A stretch of DNA of 5,397 nucleotides, taken from contig JAHFGR010000094.1 of assembly GCA_023247345.1 (NCBI GenBank), forward strand, positions 1 to 5,397, written 5' to 3'. The stretch's first letter is position 1, and each line of letters opens with the position of its first letter. This DNA comes from Microcaldota archaeon. GTDB taxonomy: Archaea; Micrarchaeota; Micrarchaeia; Anstonellales; Bilamarchaeaceae. A program made the position numbers and the translations under genes. Shown in pieces: positions 1-5,060 of this stretch. Below the pieces are notes generated by a model. That model had not been told where the DNA came from. It did no database searches and was given only the letters and a program-made list of their open reading frames with translations.

Positions 1-2
1 CG

Positions 3-38
3 CCCCCTACTGAGCATATTTTTGAAACTGAAGGATAA
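3..38 (+). CDS. C-terminal tail of an upstream gene, possibly tnpB (partial)
   Basis: The frame starting at base 3 is open from the window edge and ends PPTEHIFETEG followed by TAA at 36-38. Eleven residues are too few to identify a family. The link to TnpB rests only on the IS200/IS605-like hairpin that follows about 20 bases later. The frame starting at base 1 is also open, to a TAG at 94-96, so the choice of frame is itself uncertain. Confidence 0.25.
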   Translation, partial: PPTEHIFETEG

Positions 39-58
39 GAAACTCGGCCCTTTCATCC

Positions 59-74
59 CACGGCTGAAGCCGTG
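59..74 (+). other. Perfect hairpin, IS-end or omega-RNA-like
   Basis: CACGGC (59-64), loop TGAA (65-68), GCCGTG (69-74): six G/C-rich pairs, with a possible seventh T-A pair narrowing the loop to two bases. No T-run follows (the next bases are CTTCTTATG), so it is not a typical intrinsic terminator. Its position after a stop codon and after CTTTCATCC is why I read it as a transposon right-end hairpin. The 3' arm contains the GTG that opens the next reading frame, which argues against that GTG being a real start. Confidence 0.6.
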
Positions 75-80
75 CTTCTT

Positions 81-428
81 ATGTCTGACTTATTAGGATT
101 TCCCGGGCCGATGCAATTAAGCACGATCCGAAGGGCCTATGATCACTTTGCACATGGAGAGTTCAGAAGAGATAGAATTGCTAAGCAAATATTAGGATGG
201 TTTGAAAGTGATATGGCGATGGTGGAAATTCCGGAGTTCAGTGAAGAATGCATGCGCCAAGATGTACAAGAAACTGCGAAAAATGTTTTGACTCGTGAAG
301 CATTTAGAATTTGGAAAACGTATCTGCTAGAAACAGATCTTAGAAGAACAGAAGAAGCAGGATTCTTAAGTGACCATGTAGTAGAAATAATAGTTTATGG
401 GATTAGTCAGCATTTTAGATTAACTTAG
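81..428 (+). CDS. Hypothetical protein, about 115 residues, unknown family
   Basis: I do not recognise this protein. The frame is open from base 39 to the TAG at 426-428. I place the start at ATG 81 (MSDLLGFPGPMQLS) because the earlier GTG at 72 lies in the hairpin arm. ATG 111 (MQLSTIRRAYDHF) is an equally plausible start and gives 105 residues. Neither has a clear Shine-Dalgarno sequence. The product is soluble-looking, charged and probably all-helical (segments RRDRIAKQILGWFES and REAFRIWKTYLLETDLRR), with no membrane segment, signal peptide or cysteine cluster. Codon use looks like normal coding sequence, rich in AGA and GAA. Its first codons abut a possible transposon end, so the original 5' end may have been replaced or lost. 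Its stop overlaps the purC stop on the opposite strand by 4 bases. Confidence 0.55.
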   Translation: MSDLLGFPGPMQLSTIRRAYDHFAHGEFRRDRIAKQILGWFESDMAMVEIPEFSEECMRQDVQETAKNVLTREAFRIWKTYLLETDLRRTEEAGFLSDHVVEIIVYGISQHFRLT

Positions 429-1333
429 AATAAAGGCGCTTCACTAACCTCGAACAAATCCTTTCCAGTCAGCATCTTGTAAGCTTGTAAATAGCGCTTA
501 GAGGTATTTTCAATAACCTCCTTTGGCAATGCTGGTGGTGGTGGCTCTTTGTTCCATTTTATACCTTCCAAATAATCGCGAACAAATTGCTTATCCAAAC
601 TTTCAAGCATGCCCTTATCGTATTTTTCCTTTAGCCAATAACGAGAAGAGTCTGGAGTAAGAGCTTCATCAATTAGTATTATTTGCTTATTCCCATTTTG
701 ATTATGATACCCGAATTCAAATTTTGTATCGGCTAGAATGAGCCCGGATTTTTTTGCATGATGCTTTGCAAAGTTATAAAGCTCGATACTCTTGTTTTTT
801 ATTGTATTGTATGCTTCCTCTCCGATAATTTTCTTTGCTTGTTCTTCACTTATATTTTGATCGTGCCCAACTTTTGCTTTTGTAGATGGAGTAAATATCG
901 GTTGAGGTAATTCATCTCCGTTTTTCAAGCCTTTTGGTAATTCAATTCCGCATACTTTTCCGCTTTGCTGATATTCTTTTAATGCGCTTCCGGTAATATA
1001 ACCGCGAACTACTGCCTCGAGTTGAATTGGCTCGGCTTTCATAACTATCATACTTCTCTTTTCCAAATACTTTGGCAAATTAGCCGGAATTGCATCTGTA
1101 ATAAAATGATTCTTTATGATGTCTCGGGTCTGCAAAAACCAAAAAATAGAAAGACTATTAAGTACTGCGCCCTTAAATGGGATACCTTCTTTAAAAACTA
1201 CATCAAAAGCACTTAGTCTATCTGTGGATACCATCAGCAGATTATCGTCTATTTTATACGTATCACGCACTTTTCCTTTACTAAAATGAGGAAGATTAGT
1301 TTTGGTTTCAGTAATCGTATCCATGGGCATCAT
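425..1333 (-). CDS. purC: SAICAR synthetase (phosphoribosylaminoimidazole-succinocarboxamide synthase)
   Basis: PurC joins CAIR and L-aspartate, using ATP, to give SAICAR in cytosolic de novo purine synthesis (EC 6.3.2.6). The 302-residue product carries the family landmarks in order: GKVRDTY at 20-26 (glycine-rich nucleotide-binding start), STDRLSAFD at 36-44, signature 1 PIQLEAVVRGYITGS at 102-116, FTPSTKA with GHD at 147-158, signature 2 LADTKFEFG at 200-208, and IDEALTPDSSR at 221-231. It looks complete. At about 300 residues with a C-terminal PPPPALPKEV segment and YLQAYKMLTG ending, it is the long form resembling yeast Ade1, not the short form of about 240 residues. The start is ATG 1333, overlapping the dph2 stop as ATGA; ATG 1330 and ATG 1324 are in frame and also possible. 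No separate Shine-Dalgarno is evident, which fits translation by re-initiation after dph2. Confidence 0.95.
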   Translation of the reverse strand: MMPMDTITETKTNLPHFSKGKVRDTYKIDDNLLMVSTDRLSAFDVVFKEGIPFKGAVLNSLSIFWFLQTRDIIKNHFITDAIPANLPKYLEKRSMIVMKAEPIQLEAVVRGYITGSALKEYQQSGKVCGIELPKGLKNGDELPQPIFTPSTKAKVGHDQNISEEQAKKIIGEEAYNTIKNKSIELYNFAKHHAKKSGLILADTKFEFGYHNQNGNKQIILIDEALTPDSSRYWLKEKYDKGMLESLDKQFVRDYLEGIKWNKEPPPPALPKEVIENTSKRYLQAYKMLTGKDLFEVSEAPLF

Positions 1334-2247
1334 TTATTTTTAATCTTGTCAATTATTTCAAAAACTTCTCTTAGCATTTCAATGCTTAATATTGGTTTTC
1401 CAAATTCTTCGACATCATCGACAATGCGCGGACATGCTGTGTTTATATAACAGTCAAACAACATAAAATTATTTAAAGGTAGTGGCTCGATTTCATTGCT
1501 TACTAAAATTATTGCTCTTTTTCCTCGTTTTTCTAATTCTTTTTTTGTGAGCCTTGCAGAACCAAGCAAAAACTGGCCAACCTTGGTACTCACTAAAATT
1601 CCAAATGTTTTTGCTTCTACTGCTGCGAGTATTGATCCTTTTCTTTTTTTCTTTAGTTTTTTTATTTCCTCATTTATTTGCCTTAACTGCCCGGTTTGCG
1701 GATGAATAACAAAAACGGGTTTGTCTGTCTCAAAGTCTATGGCCAGCGCGTGAAACATACCGTCTCCGACAAAAACAAATGCATCTACTTTTTTCTCAAC
1801 AGCTTTAAGACCAAGGCTATCACACCCTAGTACTTGTCCAACATTAATTGCCCAATAGCCTTTCTCAGCAAAAACGTGCTGCGATTGCAATTCGAAAATA
1901 TTCTTCATCTCTTCAAATTGATGGACATGCTGAACAGTAGTTGCAAGTCCGATGTTGTTATATTGTTTAAGTTGCATTGCGGCTTTCTTAATCGCTTGCA
2001 GATTAACATCGATATTATAAGGAATATATTCAACTTCAATCGGAAGATCTTTCTTCACAAATTTTGCATGGCCAAAGTGCACAATCTTATCTGCTTTAAT
2101 CCACCTCGCTTCATCTAGCGGCAAATCACATCCACCATAACATGGAGCTGAGGCTATGAATATCTCATGTCCTTCTTTTTCATATTTTTCTTGGTACTTT
2201 AAAGCTTCACGCTTTAGTCCTTCAGGAAATTGTAATAGTATTCTCAT
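1330..2247 (-). CDS. dph2: Diphthamide biosynthesis enzyme Dph2 (radical SAM-like, 4Fe-4S)
   Basis: Archaeal Dph2 carries out the first step of diphthamide synthesis: it transfers the 3-amino-3-carboxypropyl group of S-adenosylmethionine to a histidine of elongation factor 2 through a non-classical radical mechanism. The 305-residue product has the three cysteines known to hold the 4Fe-4S cluster in the family, each in its usual setting: C40 in CYGGCD, C142 in GQVLGCD, C272 in TACPRIVDD. Other family features are LLQFPEGLKREA at 4-15, HFGHAKF at 57-63, TTVQHVHQ at 103-110 and GDGMFHALA at 161-169. It is somewhat shorter than the roughly 340-residue Pyrococcus enzyme, mainly at both ends. The start at ATG 2247 is supported by GAGGT at 2254-2258, six bases away. 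It is the first gene of a dph2-purC pair, preceded by a leader carrying two further copies of its own start region. Confidence 0.95.
   Translation of the reverse strand: MRILLQFPEGLKREALKYQEKYEKEGHEIFIASAPCYGGCDLPLDEARWIKADKIVHFGHAKFVKKDLPIEVEYIPYNIDVNLQAIKKAAMQLKQYNNIGLATTVQHVHQFEEMKNIFELQSQHVFAEKGYWAINVGQVLGCDSLGLKAVEKKVDAFVFVGDGMFHALAIDFETDKPVFVIHPQTGQLRQINEEIKKLKKKRKGSILAAVEAKTFGILVSTKVGQFLLGSARLTKKELEKRGKRAIILVSNEIEPLPLNNFMLFDCYINTACPRIVDDVEEFGKPILSIEMLREVFEIIDKIKNK
2200..2216 (-). other. Hairpin inside the dph2 5' coding region
   Basis: TAAAGC, loop GTGAA, GCTTTA on the minus strand, beginning 31 bases after the dph2 ATG. It is shorter and A/T-richer than those of the two upstream copies but has the same offset. 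Alone it would be unremarkable; its position relative to the other two makes it worth recording. Confidence 0.4.
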
Positions 2248-2332
2248 GTTGTAACCTCATTTTATCTAACACAAATTCCTGAGATTTGACCGCTAGGTCA
2301 AATAGATCTGGAAATTGCAATAGAATTCTCAT
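2222..2332 (-). CDS. Leader mini-ORF 2 (36 codons), Dph2 N-terminus mimic
   Basis: ATG at 2330-2332, stop TGA at 2222-2224. The peptide begins MRILLQFPDLFDLAVKSQ; its first eight residues are identical to those of Dph2, with only three, all synonymous, base differences in those codons. GAGGT at 2340-2344, seven bases before the ATG, is a good ribosome-binding site. The frame overlaps the first 26 bases of dph2 in a different phase (repeat period 85, not a multiple of three), so ribosomes translating it would terminate inside dph2 just past its start. Whether it is translated is unknown; it may be a decayed copy of the dph2 start. Confidence 0.45.
   Translation of the reverse strand: MRILLQFPDLFDLAVKSQEFVLDKMRLQHENTITIS
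2254..2258 (-). promoter_or_regulatory. Ribosome-binding site of dph2
   Basis: GAGGT on the minus strand, within AAAATGAGGT, six bases before ATG 2247. It decides the dph2 start and recurs with the same flanking bases before the next upstream repeat copy (2340-2344). Confidence 0.7.
2284..2303 (-). other. Hairpin in repeat unit 2
   Basis: ATTTGACC, a four-base loop, GGTCAAAT: an eight-pair perfect inverted repeat beginning 29 bases after the ATG of mini-ORF 2. It corresponds in position to the hairpins of unit 3 and of dph2 itself. As double-stranded DNA it could also be a dimeric protein site with the geometry TTTGACC-N4-GGTCAAA. Confidence 0.7.
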
Positions 2333-2342
2333 ATTGACGACC

Positions 2343-2423
2343 TCATTTTCCATCATTCAATTTCCTGAGATTTGTCAGCAAGCGCATGACAAACTGATCG
2401 GGAAATTGTATAAGGATTCTCAT
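2343..2423 (-). CDS. Leader mini-ORF 3 (26 codons), Dph2 N-terminus mimic
   Basis: ATG at 2421-2423, stop TGA at 2343-2345. It begins MRILIQFPDQFVMRLL, seven of the first eight residues matching Dph2 with one leucine to isoleucine change. The only ribosome-binding hint is GTGAT at 2428-2432, four bases before the ATG, which is weak. Its TGA stop lies inside AAAATGAGGT, the ribosome-binding site of mini-ORF 2, so the two could be coupled by re-initiation. It would be the first ORF met after the proposed promoter. Translation is not demonstrated. Confidence 0.4.
   Translation of the reverse strand: MRILIQFPDQFVMRLLTNLRKLNDGK
2371..2393 (-). other. Hairpin in repeat unit 3
   Basis: TTTGTCA, a nine-base loop, TGACAAA: a seven-pair perfect inverted repeat beginning 30 bases after the ATG of mini-ORF 3. 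Compared with the unit 2 hairpin, two arm positions differ and the partner bases have changed with them, so pairing is preserved. Confidence 0.7.
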
Positions 2424-2467
2424 AAAAATCACGTAGTAAATAGAAACATAAGTGATTAGTATTTTGT

Positions 2468-2477
2468 TATTTATAAA
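2468..2477 (-). promoter_or_regulatory. Candidate TATA box for the dph2-purC operon
   Basis: TTTATAAATA on the minus strand is a strong archaeal TATA-like match in the gap after ppsA. Counting about 25 bases downstream puts transcription start near 2445-2450, about 25 bases before mini-ORF 3 and about 200 before dph2. The leader would then contain both repeat units and hairpins. No convincing BRE is visible next to it. Confidence 0.5.
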
Positions 2478-2486
2478 TGTTGTGGT

Positions 2487-2510
2487 AAAAAGTAAAAAAT
2501 GAAGAAAAAA
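2487..2510 (-). terminator. Poly-T termination tracts after ppsA
   Basis: The minus strand has three T-runs of 6, 6 and 5 bases (2505-2510, 2494-2499, 2487-2491) within 24 bases, about 50-70 bases after the ppsA stop. Archaeal RNA polymerase terminates on clustered U-tracts without needing a hairpin. They lie just before the proposed dph2 TATA box, consistent with ppsA and dph2 being separate transcription units. Confidence 0.5.
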
Positions 2511-2527
2511 TTACTAAACGAAATCCG

Positions 2528-2545
2528 TTTGTCCTACGGGACAAA
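2528..2545 (-). other. Palindrome in the ppsA 3' region
   Basis: TTTGTCC-N4-GGACAAA, a perfect seven-pair inverted repeat starting 15 bases after the ppsA stop. It may form part of a terminator together with the T-runs at 2487-2510. It has the same 7-4-7 geometry and TTTGWCC arm as the palindrome at 2285-2302 in the dph2 leader, so a shared binding site or a dispersed hairpin family is possible. Confidence 0.6.
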
Positions 2546-2559
2546 TCTTTTGACTCATG

Positions 2560-4971
2560 CTATTCGTCAAAATCCGGACTTTCGTCTTCTTTTTCTTTTC
2601 CTTTTTGCAAGTTTTCAGTAAGCATTGCCAATCGCTTAAGCATAATACGCTTTTCAGCACTATTAACTATCTTGCGAGTGCGCTCAACTGCATCTGGGTT
2701 AACTGACATACTTGTGATTCCGAATTCAACAAGCTTTTCTGCAAATTCCGGATAAACTGATGGTGCCTGGCCGCAAAGCGAACTTGTTACGCCATGCTCG
2801 CCGCATGTTTTTATTACGTGCTTTAATGCGCGCACAACAGCATCATTTCTTTCATCAAACCCCTTAGCAAGCGTAGCATTGTCTCTATCAATACCAAGAA
2901 TTAACTGTGTTAAATCATTTGTGCCAATGCTTATGCCATCAATGCCTTCTTTGCAGAATAAATCAATTAATAATACAGTACTTGGAACTTCGACCATAAT
3001 CCAAAGCTTGAAATCGCGAGTTCGATAGATTCCCATTTCTTGCATTATTTCTTTTATTGCTCGCAACTCGCCAATGCGGCGTACAAACGGAATCATTAAC
3101 CAAAGATTGCGCAAACCAAATTTCTCTCTAACTTTTTTAAGTGCGTCTAATTCCATCTTGAAAAGTTCTGGTTCGGTAATATAACGCGCAGCCCCACGAT
3201 ATCCCATCATCGGGTTCGCTTCCTGTGGCTCATACTTTTCGCCGCCTTCTAGATTTCTATATTCGTTTGTTTTGAAATCCGTAGCGCGATAAACAACTGG
3301 ACGAGGATAAAATGCAGCAGCAAACCTGCGCAAGTTTTCAGCAAGTTTATCAACGAATTCTTCACGCTTGCCGTTTTCAAGCATCCATCTTGGATGATGA
3401 CCGATATCTGCGATCATAAATTCTGCGCGAAGCAAACCAACTCCATCTACTGGCAATTTAGCAACTTTTTCAGAAAGTTCAACTTCTGCAAGATTAACAT
3501 ATATCTTTGTTCCAGTTATTGGCGCGGACTCACCGGCATACGTTGGCTTATCATCTTTCTTTTCTTCATGCGCCATTGCAACTATGCCTTCGTAAACAAC
3601 GCCGTGCGTACCATCAACAGTTACATCAATACCCTCGTGCAATACTTCCGTCGCATTTTGCGTACCAACAATGCATGGAATGCCTAGCTCGCGCGAAACT
3701 ATTGCTGCATGCGATGTCATTCCTCCCGTATTAGTCACTATTGCAGCTGCTTTTTTCATTGCTGGAACAAAATCAGGGGTAGTCATTTCGGTTACAAGTA
3801 TGTCGCCGCGGTCCATTTTCTTAATTTCTTTAGAAGATACTAATATTCTTACTTTGCCAGTTCCAATACCAGGAGATGAACCTAAACCTCGAGCCAGTAT
3901 TTTGGCTTCTGAGATCTTAGTAGTTTTCTGTTCTTCTTTTGAAGACTCTGTTTTTGGTGTCTCTCTTACCGTTTCTCTCACAACTTCAGGTGCTGACATT
4001 TTTTCCGCCTCCTTTTTAAGTGTAGTAATAGGACGGGATTGGACGATATATAAATTATTTTTTTCTATCGCATATTCAATATCCTGTGGAAAATTGTAAT
4101 GCTGTTCTATTTTTGTTGCGATTTTTGCAAGATCGGTAAGTTCGCTATCAGTTAGCTTCTGCCTGCCTTGCGCTTCATCTTTTATTTCAACACGCTGATT
4201 GCGCTCACCCATTTTTATTAAAGCCCAGCTCTGTTTCGAAATTATTTTGTCAACAATTTTCAATGATGATTTATCAACTCGATATGTGTCTGGCGTAATC
4301 TGCCCACTGACAACTGTTTCACCTAAGCCGTAGCCGGCTTCTACTGAGATAAGATTTGGATCCTGATAAAGCGGATCGACAGTAAATATAACTCCTGCTT
4401 TTTCGCTTTGAACCATCATCTGTACAACAGCTGCTAAACCAACTTTCATGTGCTCGAATTTATTTTGAACCCGGTAATAAATTGCGCGCGGCTCAAAAAG
4501 CGAGGCCCAGCACTCCTTAACTGCTTGCACTACGTTATTCGATCCTTTTATGTTTAGATACGTGCTCTGTTGGCCTGCGAAACTTGCAGTTGGCAAATCT
4601 TCTGCTGTAGCGCTCGAACGCACTGCTACAAAAACTTCCCTGCCTGCTCGCTCGCATAGTTTTTTATAATTATTGACAATATCAGTTGCAACGTCTTCTG
4701 GAACTGTGCCTTTTATTATCAAATCTTTTATCTTTTCACTTGCTTCATTTAACTTATCGCTGTCTTCAACATCCAAATTAGACAAAGGATCGCCGATCGC
4801 TGATCTTAAATTGTTTTTATCGAGATGCTTGAAATAAGAATTGCTAGTAACAACAAAACCTGGCGGAACTGGAAAACCAGCTTGGGTCATTTCTCCTAAA
4901 TTTGCGCCTTTACCGCCTGCTTCTGCTAAACTATTTCTGCTAAGCTCCTCGAACCAAAGAATATTTTTCAC
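2560..4971 (-). CDS. ppsA: Phosphoenolpyruvate synthase (pyruvate, water dikinase)
   Basis: PpsA converts pyruvate, ATP and water to phosphoenolpyruvate, AMP and phosphate (EC 2.7.9.2), the entry to gluconeogenesis; it is cytosolic. The 803-residue product has the usual three parts. The N-terminal ATP-grasp domain (about 1-320) shows GGKGANLGEM at 19-28, VRSSATAEDLPTASFAGQQ at 117-135, EAGYGLGE at 211-218 and QSRPIT at 311-316. The swivelling phosphohistidine domain (about 355-465) has GGMTSHAAIVSRELG with catalytic H421. The C-terminal PEP/pyruvate barrel has GLLRAEF at 512-518, NPMMGYRG at 586-593, MVEVPS at 659-664, GTNDLTQ at 683-689 and catalytic C733 in CGQAPS. All key residues are present. 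Two less usual features are a charged linker of about 35-40 residues (318-357) and an acidic tail (790-803). The start is GTG 4971, which opens directly into the conserved N-terminus and has a purine-rich ribosome-binding site. Confidence 0.97.
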   Translation of the reverse strand: MKNILWFEELSRNSLAEAGGKGANLGEMTQAGFPVPPGFVVTSNSYFKHLDKNNLRSAIGDPLSNLDVEDSDKLNEASEKIKDLIIKGTVPEDVATDIVNNYKKLCERAGREVFVAVRSSATAEDLPTASFAGQQSTYLNIKGSNNVVQAVKECWASLFEPRAIYYRVQNKFEHMKVGLAAVVQMMVQSEKAGVIFTVDPLYQDPNLISVEAGYGLGETVVSGQITPDTYRVDKSSLKIVDKIISKQSWALIKMGERNQRVEIKDEAQGRQKLTDSELTDLAKIATKIEQHYNFPQDIEYAIEKNNLYIVQSRPITTLKKEAEKMSAPEVVRETVRETPKTESSKEEQKTTKISEAKILARGLGSSPGIGTGKVRILVSSKEIKKMDRGDILVTEMTTPDFVPAMKKAAAIVTNTGGMTSHAAIVSRELGIPCIVGTQNATEVLHEGIDVTVDGTHGVVYEGIVAMAHEEKKDDKPTYAGESAPITGTKIYVNLAEVELSEKVAKLPVDGVGLLRAEFMIADIGHHPRWMLENGKREEFVDKLAENLRRFAAAFYPRPVVYRATDFKTNEYRNLEGGEKYEPQEANPMMGYRGAARYITEPELFKMELDALKKVREKFGLRNLWLMIPFVRRIGELRAIKEIMQEMGIYRTRDFKLWIMVEVPSTVLLIDLFCKEGIDGISIGTNDLTQLILGIDRDNATLAKGFDERNDAVVRALKHVIKTCGEHGVTSSLCGQAPSVYPEFAEKLVEFGITSMSVNPDAVERTRKIVNSAEKRIMLKRLAMLTENLQKGKEKEDESPDFDE

Positions 4972-4977
4972 AATAAT

Positions 4978-4985
4978 CCCCCCTC
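4978..4985 (-). promoter_or_regulatory. Ribosome-binding site of ppsA
   Basis: GAGGGGGG on the minus strand, six bases before the GTG start. GAGG matches the archaeal Shine-Dalgarno core; the remaining G-run is unusual. It supports the GTG as the true start. Confidence 0.65.
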
Positions 4986-5019
4986 TGAAATAATCTAAAC
5001 AACAATACTAAAAAGTTGA

Positions 5020-5046
5020 ATATTTAACACTGCTAGATTTTAAAAA
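5020..5046 (-). promoter_or_regulatory. Candidate ppsA promoter region
   Basis: Two TATA-like sequences lie on the minus strand between the lipoprotein gene and ppsA: TTTTTAAAAT (5037-5046) and TTAAATAT (5020-5027). Either would place the transcript start in the 89-base gap, giving a short leader containing the ppsA ribosome-binding site. The T5 run in the first may also help to end the lipoprotein transcript. The sequence cannot settle which box is used, or whether ppsA is also read from the lipoprotein promoter. Confidence 0.35.
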
Positions 5047-5060
5047 GGTTATTGGTAAGT

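Larger units (their letters stand above)
1..80 (+). mobile_element. Possible right end of an IS200/IS605-type element
   Basis: The left edge holds a short open frame that stops at 36-38, then the string CTTTCATCCCACGGC leading into a perfect hairpin. In IS200/IS605-family elements a TnpB (OrfB) stop codon is commonly followed within a few dozen bases by a 'TTCATCCCACGG...CCGTGG'-like hairpin, which forms the right-end DNA structure and the 3' part of the TnpB-associated omega RNA. The match is from recall of that family, not from a search. The exact right boundary cannot be fixed; about 75-80 is an estimate. The rest of the element would lie outside the window. It could instead be an unrelated hairpin or terminator after an upstream gene. 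Confidence 0.4.
2248..2332 (-). repeat. Tandem repeat unit 2 of the dph2 start region (85 bases)
   Basis: Read on the minus strand, this unit begins with ATGAGAATTCTATTGCAATT, matching the first codons of dph2, and ends with AAAATGAGGT plus the spacer to the dph2 ATG. In between it encodes A-V-K-S-Q-E where dph2 has A-L-K-Y-Q-E, so the homology to dph2 appears to extend about 20 codons in degraded form. Unit 3 upstream shares the same order of blocks: start motif, GATC, hairpin, CAAATCTCAGGAA, AAAATGAGGT. Confidence 0.85.
2333..2423 (-). repeat. Tandem repeat unit 3 of the dph2 start region (91 bases)
   Basis: This unit lies directly upstream of unit 2, reading from ATGAGAATCCTTATACAATT to the ATG of unit 2. 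It shares with unit 2 the start motif, a hairpin at the same offset, CAAATCTCAGGAA and AAAATGAGGT. It differs by a 5-base longer hairpin loop and scattered substitutions, so the duplication is not recent. Confidence 0.85.

Noticed and set aside
72..80. GTG at 72 as start of the unknown plus-strand protein
   Set aside because: It lies in the 3' arm of the hairpin at 59-74 and has no ribosome-binding site; ATG 81 or ATG 111 is more likely.
534..544. GGT repeat in purC as a microsatellite
   Set aside because: It encodes the PPPP of the PPPPALPKEV segment expected in long-form PurC and is only about 11 bases long.
1022..2118. Plus-strand open frames of 64, 69 and 94 codons opposite purC and dph2
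   Set aside because: They are antisense to well-identified genes; their cysteine- and phenylalanine-rich compositions reflect the complementary strand.
2222..2423. CRISPR array or integron-like repeat array
   Set aside because: There are only three units, the periods are 85 and 91 bases, the shared blocks are spread across the unit instead of being repeat plus spacer, and the last unit is the start of dph2.
2222..2450. SAM riboswitch in the dph2 leader, suggested by Dph2 using SAM
   Set aside because: The leader shows simple local hairpins and repeated ORF starts; I see no multi-helix junction or conserved core of a known SAM riboswitch class.
2248..2559. ppsA, dph2 and purC as a single operon
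   Set aside because: The 312-base gap contains T-runs after ppsA followed by a good TATA box, which favours separate transcription.
3394..3734. Two overlapping plus-strand open frames opposite ppsA (97 and 75 codons)
   Set aside because: They lie in shadow of the PpsA reading frame, overlap each other, and have no family resemblance or ribosome-binding site.
3671..4099. 142-codon open frame on the plus strand opposite ppsA
   Set aside because: It is antisense to a strongly conserved part of ppsA including the phosphohistidine domain, has no recognisable motif, and is best explained as a codon-bias shadow.
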